DNA from: Baylisascaris procyonis
Taxonomy: Eukaryota; Nematoda; Chromadorea; Rhabditida; Ascarididae
Direction: 5' to 3'
DNA length: 64,000 bases
NCBI GenBank assembly: GCA_037389465.1
Contig: JAZARR010000171.1
Coordinates: 5,603,001 to 5,667,000 of the forward strand
The notes under the pieces are model-generated. The model was not told where the DNA came from. It was given only the letters and a program-made list of their open reading frames with translations, and searched no databases. How positions within the stretch are numbered: position 1 is the first letter of the stretch; every line of letters begins with the position of its first letter. Below, in pieces: positions 34,432 through 48,307 of this stretch. The translations under genes and the position numbers were made by a program.

Positions 34432-37187
34432 TGGTGGTAGAATTAAAGGTAAGAAGTAAAAAATATTAAGAAATGAGTTGTGATATCAATTGTCGCACTA
34501 TGGAAATACTCTTTGTTTGATAGAAGGAAACTAACGATACTAGATAAAGATTTCAGGTGCTTAGTGGACAACAACAGGAAGATTCTTCTAGAATGGCGTT
34601 GATTGTATGAATGAAATGATGCCATTACATGCAAGTAAAATATCGACACTATTTATTGATATTCTAACAATAATGACAATCACGTTAGGTATGTGTGTTC
34701 GTTGCACTTCTTCAACTGTCAAAAGAATGCATTTTGTGTGTACTACGTTTTGTGAAATATGTCTGTTTACATTCAGTGCAACATTCCACTTAGAATATCA
34801 AATGGTTCTACTTGCCAAGGTTTACTAATTATCTCTTACGTTTATTCGACCCCTGAACTTGGAACTTGAACTTTTGAGCTTATGCAGATAGGCTATAGAT
34901 TCTTCTGCTCAGTGCCTTGAGTAGATTTAATCTTTGTCGTAAACTTTGTAATAGCACCCTATACGTTTGAATCATTGGCCAAATTTGAAAGGCCAAACAA
35001 ATACACTTAATTGCTAGAGGTAGAAAGAGCGTCCCTTGAGATGTTTTACTAAATATCTAGAATGAAATCATGATCTTCGAACATTCTATAATAGTGCACT
35101 CATATTTGCCGCATTCCATGAGCCTAAGAACTCGCTTTCATATCACGTGTGCTATCACAGGTAAAAAGCAAGTTTAAAGAATTTCAACATTTTCATTGAT
35201 TGTATTGAGGCGTTAACACTCAATTAATTGTTATGAAACATGGTAGAACGAAATAACCTGAAAAACGCTTTCGTTCATCGTCGAAACAATTCGTCCTTAC
35301 AAGATTACCAATACTTTCAAACTCTCATAGCTTTTATTCTGATTTAGCAGTAATCTAGTTCCATTTATGCGATCAGATAGGCGTCTCCTTTTTGAAATCA
35401 TCCCAAAATTATGGTTATTTTATTCCGATAACATTGTCAAAATAAGTTTTACAGTAGTCGGTGTAGAGACCGTATCTGGATAGGAAGTATTCGTGGATTC
35501 TTTATAAATGGGCTAGCTAATGTATACCAACAAAAGCATTCTTTTAGTGCTTTCTAATTCAGGTTTCTGAATCGTTTCTCAGTTTTGCAAATGCATAAGT
35601 ACTATCATTATTATTTGGTTTACTTACTACTTTGTATGTTCAATTTACTTTTTAAAAACAGCTTTTATTGATAACGTTACCAGTCTATCAATTCATATAT
35701 TCGTCGCTATTCACATCTCTTATATTTGTTCAGCTGTTCAGCGAAATACACCTCAATGCTCTTTTATGAATCTTTTCTTAGGCTTTTATGAAGATATTAT
35801 TGTAGTTTTGTTGTACGTTCGAACGAATAATTGTGAGCACTTCGAGATCACTAGATAGCACTTAGTATATTCTCTTCTTAGTCGTTTTAAGTTGTTGGAA
35901 AAGACCATAAATTAAAAATATTTGAAGTGCTGATTGCTATGAATCCATTTGAAAAAAAAACGCATATCTTGGATTATTTTGTTGGCCAATTTTATTAATG
36001 ATTTATGAAGTTCAAATTGAATTGTATCGTACTTGCCCTATTTCACTTCCTTTTTTTTATGTATTCCTTATTATTCAAGTGATCCTTTAACGATCTTACA
36101 AGAATCTTCTATCAATAGTCGTTGCTGTAACTAAGTTACGCTATCGAATAGCCTCTTCACAACATCTCTTTCATAAACACTTGATGAAACATTGATTGAT
36201 TAAGACTAACGGGGTCGGAGATTTCTGTAGTTCACAATAAACGAGCTCGAAGTCCGTTAATATATACGATGGGCGTTGATTACTATCGTTAATCAGTTGT
36301 TTTTTTTTTGTATTGGAGCATATTTTCTACTATGTAAAGAATGGAATATCGATCGACTCATCGAACACTTCATTTCTATTATTACTGTTAACCGGAATCT
36401 TACAATTACATATGGTTGTAGAGTCTATGATCTTGGAGTTAATTACGCATTAATAAACTTTTTAATCAATTGCGAATAAATAAGCTGCAAATAAATCAAT
36501 AAGAAATAAGGTGATTGCTTCATTTTTTTAAAATAAAGAAACTAAATAAACTATCTAATCAATTGCAAATGAAAAAAAAACTATAAATAAATAAAAAATA
36601 AATAAACTAATTAATCGATAAAATAGATTCATGCGTATTGATTACAATAACATCATCAAACTTTGGGTTTCCAATATGAACAACAAATTGGATGTGAAAA
36701 AAAAAAGAGATAAGTATGCTTGTTTAAGTTTGCTTTAGTGCGTAGCTGTAATGATTTGAATAGAGAGGAAAAAATTTCTACAGTTACATTTATTTACCAT
36801 TCCACTCAATAATAATTTCTATTGGATAGGTGATACAATAGGAAATTGCTATTGTTGAAATTCTATGTATTTAGTCTTATTTTACTTCATCGGAAATGTT
36901 TCATTTGAATCGCATAAAAACATTTTTTTTTGAGTGGGAGTGGGCGTATGCTATCGCTAAAGCTAACGAGAAACACAATGATCTTCTTGTTTGCTCTTAC
37001 AATGAACTTTGGTTTCCTGCATCAAGAACGATCGACATCACCCATCACAACTCATCATAGCTTGATTATTTCGATACGTTCCTTTTACTTATCTATAATC
37101 AAGCGCAACTTATCTGCTATCGTTTTTATTTAATTTTATGTTTTACAACATAAGCGTATTATGACAACGTTTTGCCTATATATGTGT

Positions 37188-37188
37188 A

Positions 37189-37214
<26 letters not shown>
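37188..37214. repeat. (AT)n microsatellite
   Basis: Short uninterrupted AT alternation. Confidence 0.9.
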
Positions 37215-37221
<7 letters not shown>

Positions 37222-37447
37222 CGTACAATAGCTTGAAATATTGAAACGGAAAAGCTATGTTAATGTGCCATATACGATTTTTATAAGTAAATAATTATAC
37301 AATGGTTCACTTTCTTGATAAACAACGGTTATATATTTATGCAAACGATTAGTATGGTAGGATGAAATGAAAAAGCACATATTGTGCCAAACTCTGGCCC
37401 ATTTTCCCAATTCTATTACGATTTATTTCATTTCACGTTCTTTTCAG

Positions 37448-38567
37448 ATTGAACTGCAACTATACTGAGTTAGCAAGTTTTAGATGTGATATTGGAGACA
37501 CTCGGTTGGTGACAGATGGTGTTAGATTTTGTTCAGTAGGTAAATGCAATCTGCTACTTGCGCGCTCTTGAATCATTCCTTATTTCGCCACTGTATATTT
37601 AATTAGTATCACAGTGTAATTTCGCCTTGACAGATGATAGGTGATATTTCTCCATATACCATAAATGCCTTTATACTGTTTAGTTAGTATAGTATTAAAA
37701 TATAAATTAGTATTATTTAATATTTAATAATCGAAAATCTGGAATTAGTTATTATTCCATTGTTATATAATATTGTTCATTAATTATTTTACTTTATTTC
37801 TTATCGTTTAGCACATTCATTATCGTTTAGTAGTTTATTTATTGTTCTTTAATTTCAAATTAAAATTAATTAGTATAACTTGACTGCAAGTTTAATGAGT
37901 TCGATACGATGAGATGTATCTCAAGGTGAGAGGTGATTCGCAAGAGTTGCACTCAATATTCACTAAGTAAACAATGTTATATTTGAGCGATTGATCATAG
38001 GAAAACATAGTTGCTACTGTTATTGGCTTTAGTGCAAACTCGAACTCAAACTTTATTTATATTCCACTTCAATATTGATGGTTAAATGTTTACAATCGTT
38101 TTCTTCCGTATAAACGTCGATCGATTTTGATGAAATTCTACTCTGGTATAGATCAATGTATGTGAATAACGATTCAATTCTCGCTCAATTTACGCTACTT
38201 CAGATGTGCATTGCTTCGAATTCCATCGAATATCGCCCACTAAAATTTGATGATCACGTATAATAATCTAGAATAAATCCTCGAAGTATATTTGAATAGA
38301 AAGAAAAATATATTTAAGTTAACTGCGAATAAGTTAATTGCTATGATCCCAAGATGTTCAGTAAAATTTTTTTTTTTTTCATATTTGAATTTCTTGCATT
38401 TACAATTCTTTAACGGAGATATAGTGGCTCAATTTCACTTGAAGTGTTCGGCAGATTTGTTTTGCTCTATGAGTGATGATGTGTACACACCAAACCGAAT
38501 GATTCTTTTCTTTTTATTACATCTTTTTTTTTGTGAATTCATTGCGATAGTTTCTTGCAGAAGATAG
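37448..38567 (+). CDS. Candidate two-exon fragment of a cysteine-containing membrane or secreted protein
   Basis: Exon 37448-37539 follows a strong TTCTTTTCAG acceptor and ends at G/GTAAAT; it reads LNCNYTELASFRCDIGDTRL, then VTDGVRFCSV. Exon 38425-38567 (GATATAG acceptor) joins in phase 1, reads AQFHLKCSADLFCSMSDDVY, then a hydrophobic span (MILFFLLHLFFCEFIAIVSC) and RR before TAG. A C-terminal anchor after paired cysteines would suit a ZP/cuticlin-like or other extracellular protein, but this is only an impression. No N-terminal exon was found. Confidence 0.28.
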
Positions 38568-38682
38568 GTGGAGATTAGATCACCAATATCCGTGTCTAAT
38601 GGGATAGGTGAAGATTAGATTACCAGTATCCGTGTCTAATGGGATAGGTGGAGATTAGATTACCAATATCCGTGTCTAATGG
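38563..38682. repeat. 40-bp tandem repeat, three copies
   Basis: Copies start at 38563, 38603 and 38643 (GATAGGTGGAGATTAGATYA ... CCGTGTCTAATGG), nearly identical. Confidence 0.9.
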
Positions 38683-39437
38683 CCTGTCTTGAGCGATTTA
38701 AGCGTTTTAAAAGGCATCTATTTAAAAAGACGAAAAAAATTCTGTCCATCAATCGGCTTTTTTTTTTAATAAAAGAAGGGTTATGTGGAGAAGAAGGAGG
38801 AAGGGGATGGGGAGAAAGGAGTAATGCTGCATTGCAGTATTCACTGTTGAACATTAATGGGAAATTTTTTAATGTTCTTGTTGAAATTTCTGTTGCTTTT
38901 TAAAACTAGAAGAATGCAGAAATTTTGCAATTGTTAGTGAAATTCTCGATTTATTAGTATAAGAGGCAATCCTTATTGATATAATTTCCTATGTTTTCCT
39001 TAAAAATTTTCCCGTGTACCTATTTTTGCATATTTTTTACCCGTGTCTATTCCCATCAGGTAAATAACTCACCTTCAAATTTTCAGCAATCCTCACACTC
39101 TAGTTTCATTCTTCTTTTGTTGACTGAAAAGTCATATAGATGGTGTTGGAAATGAACATTTATAAATGCTAACGAATTAAGAAATTTCATCGCTTAATAC
39201 TGCATTTCCTAATCGAGTAGGAACTCGATGGCGTTACAGTAGTTTAGCATTAGAGCCCCTCCCCTTCAAAACAACTTCATCTTTCCACAAAAAGATTATA
39301 GGATACTAGCGAAGGCACGATAGACACAAAGATATGAATAACACTCAACTCTCCAATCTACAATTGTTTACCGTTTCGATGCAGCTAATCGCTTCATAAT
39401 AGTGTACATTGATGATGTAATCATCTGAGGTGTTACA

Positions 39438-39656
39438 ATGGTATCTATTGCAATACTTGTGGCGCATATATTGACATTCCTTTTTTTGAGTTTTTTCTTT
39501 CACGAATGCGATTGCCCGATCGAAACTAATAAAGGGAAGGGGGTATACAAGGGAATGATAAATAAATTAATAGCTCATTGTTGCAGTTTTATTGGTGCGC
39601 CTCATAAAACTCACTCAAAAATTGCAATCGAATATAATGCTATACGGAACGCTTGA
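39438..39656 (+). CDS. Candidate short secreted cysteine peptide ORF, 72 aa
   Basis: A single-exon frame from an ATG starts with a strong signal-peptide-like segment (MVSIAILVAHILTFLFLSFF), followed by HECDCPIE and a basic mature part with a second cysteine pair (AHCCSF), ending in TGA. No clear acceptor lies near the ATG and no relatives are recognised. It could be a chance frame. Confidence 0.25.
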   Translation: MVSIAILVAHILTFLFLSFFFHECDCPIETNKGKGVYKGMINKLIAHCCSFIGAPHKTHSKIAIEYNAIRNA

Positions 39657-42482
39657 GGTGAATTAGCTGATCCCTTTTGTGAATAAATGTATATCGATGT
39701 TAATAATGGCCGTTTCACCTCAGCGATTTTTTGCAATATTTGTTTCTCCATCGACGTATCGGTTTCTCTATCGGAATTTGTGTTCATTTAGTCTATTCTT
39801 AGTTCTTTGCCTATTTCTATCCTTAAGGGAAAGATTAGCTGAGGAGAATATAAGGCAAATGCATAGTTTTTACTTCACCATATCAGTTGATTCTTCCCTC
39901 TGAATTGAACAGGTCATATTTATCTTTGAGAATAGTACGTCTCCACCAATTTCGCATACTGATTTAGAGCTGAAATCGAGTGTGTGGCATTCTCAGAGGT
40001 CGGTGTTCCCTTCCTTATTTTCTGTTTTCTTTTCTTTGAACGCAACAAATCCGCCTAAATATGTTCATGGCTTACTTTTATACTTCCAAATACTCTCTCA
40101 TTATTTTATTCATTTATTGATTGCTGGGAATTAATATTTATTCGATTATTTTGCGGAATTTTCATATTCGAGAAATTTTATTTGTTTGTCTTAGAGTTTC
40201 TATGATTTGATTTTTCTTTTATTTTGTGGATTTTTATCGAGACTGATTTATATATTCCTCTTCCTCTCAACGTTGTTCTCCCTTACCGCTCTACTCTTCT
40301 ATTTCCTACTATTACTTATCTTATCTTCTATTACTTTCAATATTCTATTATTACCTTCTATTACTTATATGCACTCCATGTACTTTTCAATCCTTAACTC
40401 TCTTTCTGTCATTCGTTATGAAACCTTTACGAGAATGTATTTTCACTTTAAATGTGTCATTCTTATTTTAATTAATCGTGCAATAGAATAAAAAAATATA
40501 TTTATTTGATATGTTTAGAAAATAATCAGAGAGGATAATTGCAGTATTGAAGGGAATAATAAAATGATAGAAATTATTCAATTTATATTTTTATGTTCCG
40601 TTCATATGTGATGAAGCAATAAGCAGCACTCCCATGAATATGAATCGATGCTCTTATTTTCACCCAACAATTCGATCATTTTCACATTTGTATTTCGTAA
40701 AGAATATACGTTAAAAATTATAGAAGTAGTTCGATTTTAGGCATTTTATGTTTATGTTTTAAGAACCATATTTAAGGACCAAGGGCGATTAAAGGCCAAG
40801 GGCCATATGTGTTTTAAGGCTTTTTAAGGGTCAAAAAATTGGCCATATTCTTTAAACTTCTTGATGAATTTCCGAGGAGGCCACTCAGTTTTCAATTCAT
40901 GATTGCTTCTAATATTTTCGTTTGACAATAATTTTCATCTGCAAATTCAAGGTAAAACGTTCAAATTTCTTCAAAACACGATGATTGAAGGCAGCGTTAA
41001 CGTTTTTACATTTTACCGACATTATTGATGATGTTCTTCAAAGTAATAAACTACAATGATAACGAATTAACGGTTAGATTTGAAGCGGAAAATTTAATGT
41101 GACATTTAAATAGAATCAACGCTATATGTTGAGTTGAATCTCATAGGTCATGAACTTATTCACTTGTCCTTTAAAAAAATCTAATTAAATCATCACTCAC
41201 TTGTGTAAAATTCAAATCTGAGCTTCTTCTATGCGTCGTTTCAATTAAAAACCAAATGAGCAACAAAGGGTCAAGCCTTTATTTCTTTCGATATAACCAC
41301 TTTGTTCGGTTGGAAGGAATTGTTGTAATAGTCGACAACCACTGGATTCACAAACGGTGAATCTCGATTAAGCTATAAGCAATAATAGAAAAAAACTGAA
41401 AATTTTACAAATAAAATAAAAAAAGAACCGAGCATTTCAAAAGTTTGAAAAGAAGATCATCTAGAAAATGCTTTATTTTTGTCACATTTGTTGTAATTTT
41501 TTTTAGATCAAAGTAATCGATCATCAAAACTGATCATTTGTTGATCACTGAAATTAGACTATTGTAAATATTCATTCATCTGAAATTTATTTTTGAATTT
41601 TTTTCAAAAATTATTCCCAAACACCAATTAAATTTTAGATAAAATCACTGAGAATAGAGAAAGTTTACAAATTAGAAATAGAAAATCCAATGCGATTATA
41701 TATTAATTTTTTGTTAAGTTGACGATTGATCTCTCTGTGATTTTAAGCAGTTAGATAAAACGATCTATATTGATTATCATTGCCTCGTAAAATGCTATAG
41801 GGGTGAAACGCGTATCATGCAAGACGTTGTATTGACGTCGCAGACTAGTTGTGTTACTTCGATACAGTTATAGGCATCTGTGCGGCTCGTTCGTTGATTC
41901 TTTCTGTCTTTTCGGGTTATTCAACTCACTTGTTTTCCATCTTTCATACTGACACGTCTCTATGCCGTCTTTATGTTCTATTGCACTAAATAAACGCTTG
42001 ATTGCAACCTATATGTTACGGTATTTTAGTATTACCATAAGTTGACATTGATAGATGTAACTGGCGGGGTAGGTAGGAGGGAATTATTTATACCCCATTT
42101 ATATTTATCCTAAATTTTTAAGGCTCTTATGGAATAGTCGGCACTATATTTTTTCTTTATTTTTTGCATTGCGTCGCTCATTGAGAGGGTATGGAAATCA
42201 ATTTATTCTTTTATTGAGCGCAAAAAATCAAAAGTATATGGTCGTTTGCTAGAGATACATCATCGATGTTAGACAAATAGAAAATATACCAACCATGAAT
42301 TAAGCACAAAATTACTACATGTAAAGTAAATTATAAGATGTGGTTATTTAACTATTATGAATTATAAGATGAGGATATTAAATATTAACTCCAATATTAT
42401 GCGTATAAAATTATAGGTATCTCCCCGTTTTAAAATCGGATTTTATGACGAAAAAGAAGACACTTTAGAAATGAATTGAATT

Positions 42483-42634
42483 TAATTTTATATCAGTTTT
42501 CAATGAATTTTCAATTTTTATATCAGTTTTCAATGAATTTTCAATTTTTATATCAGTTTTCAATGAATTTTCAATTTTTATATCAGTTTTCAATGAATTT
42601 TCAATTTTTATATCAGTTTTCAATTTGATGAATT
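42483..42634. repeat. 30-bp tandem repeat, about 4.5 copies
   Basis: TATCAGTTTTCAATGAATTT plus TCAATTTTTA repeats at 42491, 42521, 42551 and 42581, with a partial copy at 42611. The copies are virtually identical, implying recent expansion. Confidence 0.95.
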
Positions 42635-45600
42635 GTGGAAATGCGAACAGTTTAGTAAATAAGTGTTTTTTTTCGACTTACCACGTATCTACGTCAAATC
42701 TCTCTAATGAACCGAGTATTTCACGTTGCCAAACTTCCGATCATATACGTACGATACGACGTCTTATAATTTTTGTCAACTGAGCGTAATATTTGAGATA
42801 TTCTAAGATTTCCTATATTATAGTTATATTCTCCTTCTCTTATCATATTTTTCACTATTATTATTTTTTAAAATTGTCATTCAAATAAGTAATCTAAAGC
42901 ACTTAAACATATGTGACATTTGGTGTAATGGAAGAATTTTTTAAATGTTTTTTTTAACTTCCAAATATATAGATATTTGGAAGTTTTCTCTAATGCATAA
43001 CATTCAATGTAATGCGCTATCGATCACGTTGACTTTCAACTTCGAGATGACTATATCTTGCTTATCGTTCGCTGGCACATTTCAGTATCACCTTAAAAGC
43101 AATATTAGAAGCAATGAAGCATTTCTGTTTATTTGCTGATATGGAGAAACTTTTTAAGAGAATACTGTAATAGATGCTCTTTTTTCAATTATTTAAACAT
43201 TTTATTTATTACGGAAATGAGAGAATAATACGGTCAATAATACAGTATGTGGGAAGAAAAAATATTCATTTTTATTGAACACATAAAATTGTGCTTGAAT
43301 GCGTTGATTCGTTATAGTCATTAAAACGATTATCATTGATCTGACGTCAGTTTTACGCTTATCTTCAAAAGTGTTTTCTTTCTAAACAGTTTCTAACTTG
43401 AAGTTTTTCAAAAAAAAAACCCGAAAAGCCTCATTTACCTGCCGCATCACAAGCCTTTATTGCAATATGCGTCCATATTTTTTAAATTTCTCTAGTCTTC
43501 ACAACATGTGTTCTTATAGCTTGCTGATCAAAAGGAGCCTCATTTTATTATGAAGAACAGATTTTACCCTACCCTCTGTTCTAAGGAATAACATTGAATT
43601 GTTTGATTGACTTCGTCAAATTGGGTTCCATGAATCGGAATCTGTCAAATTACAAAATTGCAACTATAAGTACCATGAATGTTCCAGTTGAAAGTTGAAA
43701 TTTTTAGAAAATGATACGCTGCAATAAACAAATAGAAAAAACGCATTCGAAAGATATTTTATATCTAATTTGATTGATTTGGAATATACTGCCAAATAGT
43801 TATGCCCATTAATATTCGGGAAAAGAATAGAGAGAAGGTGAAAATTTTTTTTTTTGCATTTCTTTGCAATTTCCTCTCGAAAAGTCAATGAACTCAGGAA
43901 TAAAAAGTTTCGTAAAGTTTAGCGATGATTGTACAATATACACCGCCTTCTATTATAATAGAAACTTTTTCATGTGCATTGCACTGTTTAACCAATTGTT
44001 ATCAATAACGTTTGATAGATCGGTGTACACCTGTCACAGGTGTTTCACATTCATATTTTGACTACATAGATCCTTTATAACTGAACAAATAGTAGTCCAT
44101 CGCTGAATATATGTAAAAGTTGAAGTCAAACTGCTGATAATTTTCTATTTCCACGGTGGATAGGTTTGTCGTTGAACCGAGATGATTCTCCTATCAAACA
44201 CAATCAACTATTGATATTAAGGTCGCCATTGTTGTCATTAGTAATCACGATCACATTGGCGTTAAAACGGATAAGGTGTGCACGGATATTATCGAGCTTT
44301 CTCTGGATTTATGCATCCACCTTCATAAGCTGCATAGATTTACTTTTCAGGATTGAAGTATTTGTGAGGAGTCGTATAAATAGGGATCTATGATATACTT
44401 GATTGGGGTTCTCAAATGTCAATTTTATGTTTCCATTGGTGGATATTTTTAGAAATAAGCCTCAATTTGTCCACAAAATGTATGCCAAACTTTCTTGATC
44501 GCTTGACCCGTATGCTTTTCTCTCGTGTTTCCCTTTCATATGGTAATAGGATAACATTAAATGACGCTTATCGATGTTCTTTCGCAACGCTGAAAACATT
44601 CGTTCATCATGCTCGCATTTATTTGCATTGACAAATGATCAATAAGTGAAAAATTTGATGGTTTCTTAATGATAAGACCGTTAGATACCTCGGTTTATGA
44701 TTATGATATTGGTTATTTTAGTTTACGATATAATATTTGGTACCATCGTATGCTTTTTTTCCGTTTATAAATTGTGCGTTAATATAGTTTGAAGTCGATT
44801 TGCTGCCCCTTAATTGTTTGAATAACGACATAGGGATGAATCGTATTCGCTTTTGCAGGCTAGTACCACAGTTAAAAAAGGAGATACTTTTAATTTTATG
44901 TAGATATTAAAAGGAAACTATTCGCTTGAATATGAAGGAGATCATCCGTTGCCTTTTCGCCCTCCTTATTCCAATCTCCTGCTCATCATATGCCCGCTTT
45001 TTAGTGTGGCTTCATCCTTTTGCTTGCTCCATCCCTTTATCTTATAAGAAACGCCATCCCCACCCCCTTCTGGTCTTTTCCTAATTCAATTCAATATGCC
45101 TAAAATGGTGTTCAAGAAGCAAGTCAAATTTAGGATGTATAGGTGCCTTTATTACCTCTTTTGTGCAGTGAAACTTCGGAGTAGGCCCTGAGATTCATAG
45201 CGTTTGCTAACTTTAAAAATGATTTATCATCAAGAGCCCATAAAATCCACCATCTCTCGGATAAGGCTGGACTATGGAGGGAAAAGGCCTTTGATAAAAA
45301 ATTGGGGGTTTTCGAGCTCTTACTGTGTTAATGCTCGATCATTCGCATTTGAATAGTTGACGCGATATGCTTAAAAATCTAATTGATGTATTTCCTTGAT
45401 TATTTTCACTATTCATTCCACGCTTTTCACATATACTAACGTATATGTTTCCCTTACATGAGACGTTAAATAAATAAATAAAATTTTCGATTAAAATTCG
45501 TTCTTCCGTTAAGCTACTTTATTTATCACGCTTATTTATTGTGTTTCAAAGAGTTTATAGTTTATAGTATTGTCTTGATAATATTTCGCTAGTTATTTGC

Positions 45601-47163
45601 ATCATTTCCGCTTAAAGCATTACTATCTAATGCAATGTCTCAGTGATGATTTTATAGTCCTCGTAATTGTACTTATTCTTATAGATTTTTTTTCGTTTAT
45701 TTATTCGTAAACTTACTATAATAAAATTATATAATTTAGAAAAGATTATCGAGGTATATGTTATATGCAAATTTTTATGCTTATTTGAATAGTTTTATTT
45801 GAGTAGTTCGATATGAGGCGTATTCGTTTATTTGTGCATAGTGCAATCGATAGAAATATTGCACCGATAGCAAGTGGGATTTTTTTTTTCCTTTTTTTTT
45901 TCACGGATGGCACGCTGATTGTCACATTATCGTTTTCATTTTCACATCCAGAATTCTTCATATTAATTCGGCGAATTCAACGATAGTGCAGTGTACAGCT
46001 ATATTGATTCTGTCATTTATGATTGTTGAAAATAATTGCCTACATTTACATGCAACTAGAAATGCACTCTTTTGTGCCATAGTGCAACTATTTTTTTTTC
46101 TTCGTAAAAATTCAATTTTTTTTTTATTCGATTCGATTTTTTATTCACTATTTGTAACGCACTCACTTTTTCACTTTCTTTTTTATTTACATTTTAGAGT
46201 TAAATGAGAAATGGTAGTATCCAGAAAATATACTAACAAAAAATAGCAAAAAAAAAATGGTGATCCATTGGTCGAGCCGAAAAATTCCTCGAACGTAATT
46301 AGAATCTTTGGGATGTATATGCAAATTTTTGTTAATATATATAAAACTTCATCAGCATTTTACAAATCGGAATTTCAATTCCATTCTTATTATCACACTA
46401 TCCTTCTTCCTTGCATACTATACAGTATTTCATACAGTAATAATTATCAAATATGTATATACAGTAATAATTAATATCAAATGCAGCGAAATTGTAGTAT
46501 TAGCGACCAAAAATTTTTCACTTTTTTTTTCGTCGAAATCTCTCAAATTCAGCATATATATTTCAACTGTAAAGATTGAAATCAAAAGAATTGAAACAAT
46601 TGGACTATATTATGCAGTATGATAAACTCAAATATATAGAGTGCATATATTCGTTCGATCGAACAATAAAAGTTATCGTTGTAGGGCCTCATCGTTCACT
46701 CTTTAGTCTGTAAAAAAAAAATCCACACATAGGAAAACGGTTTTTAAAGATGTGCGAATTTCTAAGGAATCAGGTTATTGGTACAAATAAAACCTGTTGC
46801 CTTTTTACTGTTGTTTACGTTTTATAGCGTAGGTATTTATGATGTTTTCTATAGTAAATTTATGAAAAGTCTCGTCAATAAGCCAACTTTTGAGCTATTC
46901 ACTACTTTATTCGTGTGCCAGTTTCATGATTTTTCGTAGACTGCAATTCTATGCCACTATTCATAAACGCTGCCATATTACTGAACTAAAACTAAATATT
47001 CCCTACCTGCTTACGGTCATTCCCAACCCTCCCTACATTATGGCTCTTTTTTTTTATCATTGCTTAAATAATCTTGTCGCTTATTGATTTAATTATTATT
47101 CATCTATATTCGAATTCCTTACTTTATTTTTTTTTATTTTTTAAAATTTCCCACTAATGAAAT

Positions 47164-47169
<6 letters not shown>

Positions 47170-47232
<63 letters not shown>
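47170..47232. repeat. (TA)n microsatellite
   Basis: About 31 TA units. An open frame reading Tyr-Ile repeats here is an artefact. Confidence 0.95.
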
Positions 47233-47234
<2 letters not shown>

Positions 47235-47580
47235 AATATCTGATACTTTTAGAATCTTGAGGTATTATTGAATAATATCGTCCTATACATAAATAAAACC
47301 AATATAAAAAAACAACAATTCGCAATGAAAGTGTGATGTTCTCGCTAGAAATGCATTGCGCACAACCAATGGGGTAATTCATCAAATTGTTATCTTCTTA
47401 TTTTCACATGAATCTTCATTGACGCCCATTTTTAACATCTTCAATTTTTGCGAATTGTTTTTCTCTTCATATACAAATAAAATGGGTATTTTCTCCATTG
47501 TAAGTATAGTTGTAAGTATAAGTATTTTATTACTTTATTACCTTTGCTGTTGTCCTATTCACCTATATTTTAATATAAGG

Positions 47581-47582
<2 letters not shown>

Positions 47583-47642
<60 letters not shown>
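47583..47642. repeat. (TA)n microsatellite
   Basis: About 30 TA units, about 350 bases from the previous tract and of almost the same length. Confidence 0.95.
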
Positions 47643-47645
<3 letters not shown>

Positions 47646-48050
47646 TGAGCCGAGTTGAGATAAGTTTATTTATCTATTTTTTATTCTCAGTTATTTTAAT
47701 TTATGAGTGCTTTTTAATGTAGTTGATTTGCATATCCTATGCAAGAGATTGTTGTTTTGAAGATTTTTGGCTATATTGATCTGTTTTTTTTACAATTGTA
47801 TCTAATGATCTATTAATTTGCATATTTAAAGAAAAGCTCCGTTACGTTGCAAAACGCATTACTTCTTTTTTTGAACATTGCTGTATAAAAGTAAATTCTT
47901 TTCTATGGAAGCCTGTAATATTTACACTTTTCTGTTTGTATAAACTTTCGAATTATTTACGTTACATTTTTGTCTATTGTTCAATGCGTACCGATTGCTT
48001 TTGAGGGAATATTGCAAAAAAAAAACCGACAAAAATTGAATATTTTATAG

Positions 48051-48307
48051 TTGTAAGCATCAAAAATCAACTAGACAACATTGGTGCAATTTTATCGGGG
48101 ATGGTTTCTGATGCCGAAATTTTTGGAGTAGCGTTTCATGCTTTATTGGCTTTAATTTTATTTCTCTTCTTAATATTAATAGCACTGGAAATATTTAGTC
48201 GTTTTTTTTTTAAAGTTCTCTTCAATTATATAAACAATGAATTGTATTCTCATCTGTTAATTTTTGAAACCTTTATAGTAGATCGTTTTATTAACAGTAT
48301 TGTTTAG
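48051..48307 (+). CDS. Candidate exon with amphipathic lead and one membrane span
   Basis: After a TTTTATAG acceptor the frame reads VSIKNQLDNIGAILSG, then MVSDAEIFGVAFHALLALIL and a further hydrophobic run to LEIFSRFFFK, ending in TAG after a less protein-like tail. The lead has a heptad-like pattern and the span is about 25 residues. An internal ATG at 48101 could start a 68-residue protein. The family is unknown and there is no partner exon. Confidence 0.22.

Larger units (their letters stand above)
32882..37447. other. Gene-poor AT-rich stretch after the channel gene
   Basis: Contains the paired TGACGTCA sites at 33640-33666, one candidate minus-strand terminal exon (34185-34431) and an AT microsatellite at 37188-37214. 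The rest shows nothing I can support. Confidence 0.5.

Noticed and set aside
47134..47658. Tyr-Ile repeat open frames on both strands
   Set aside because: Translation of the two TA microsatellites.
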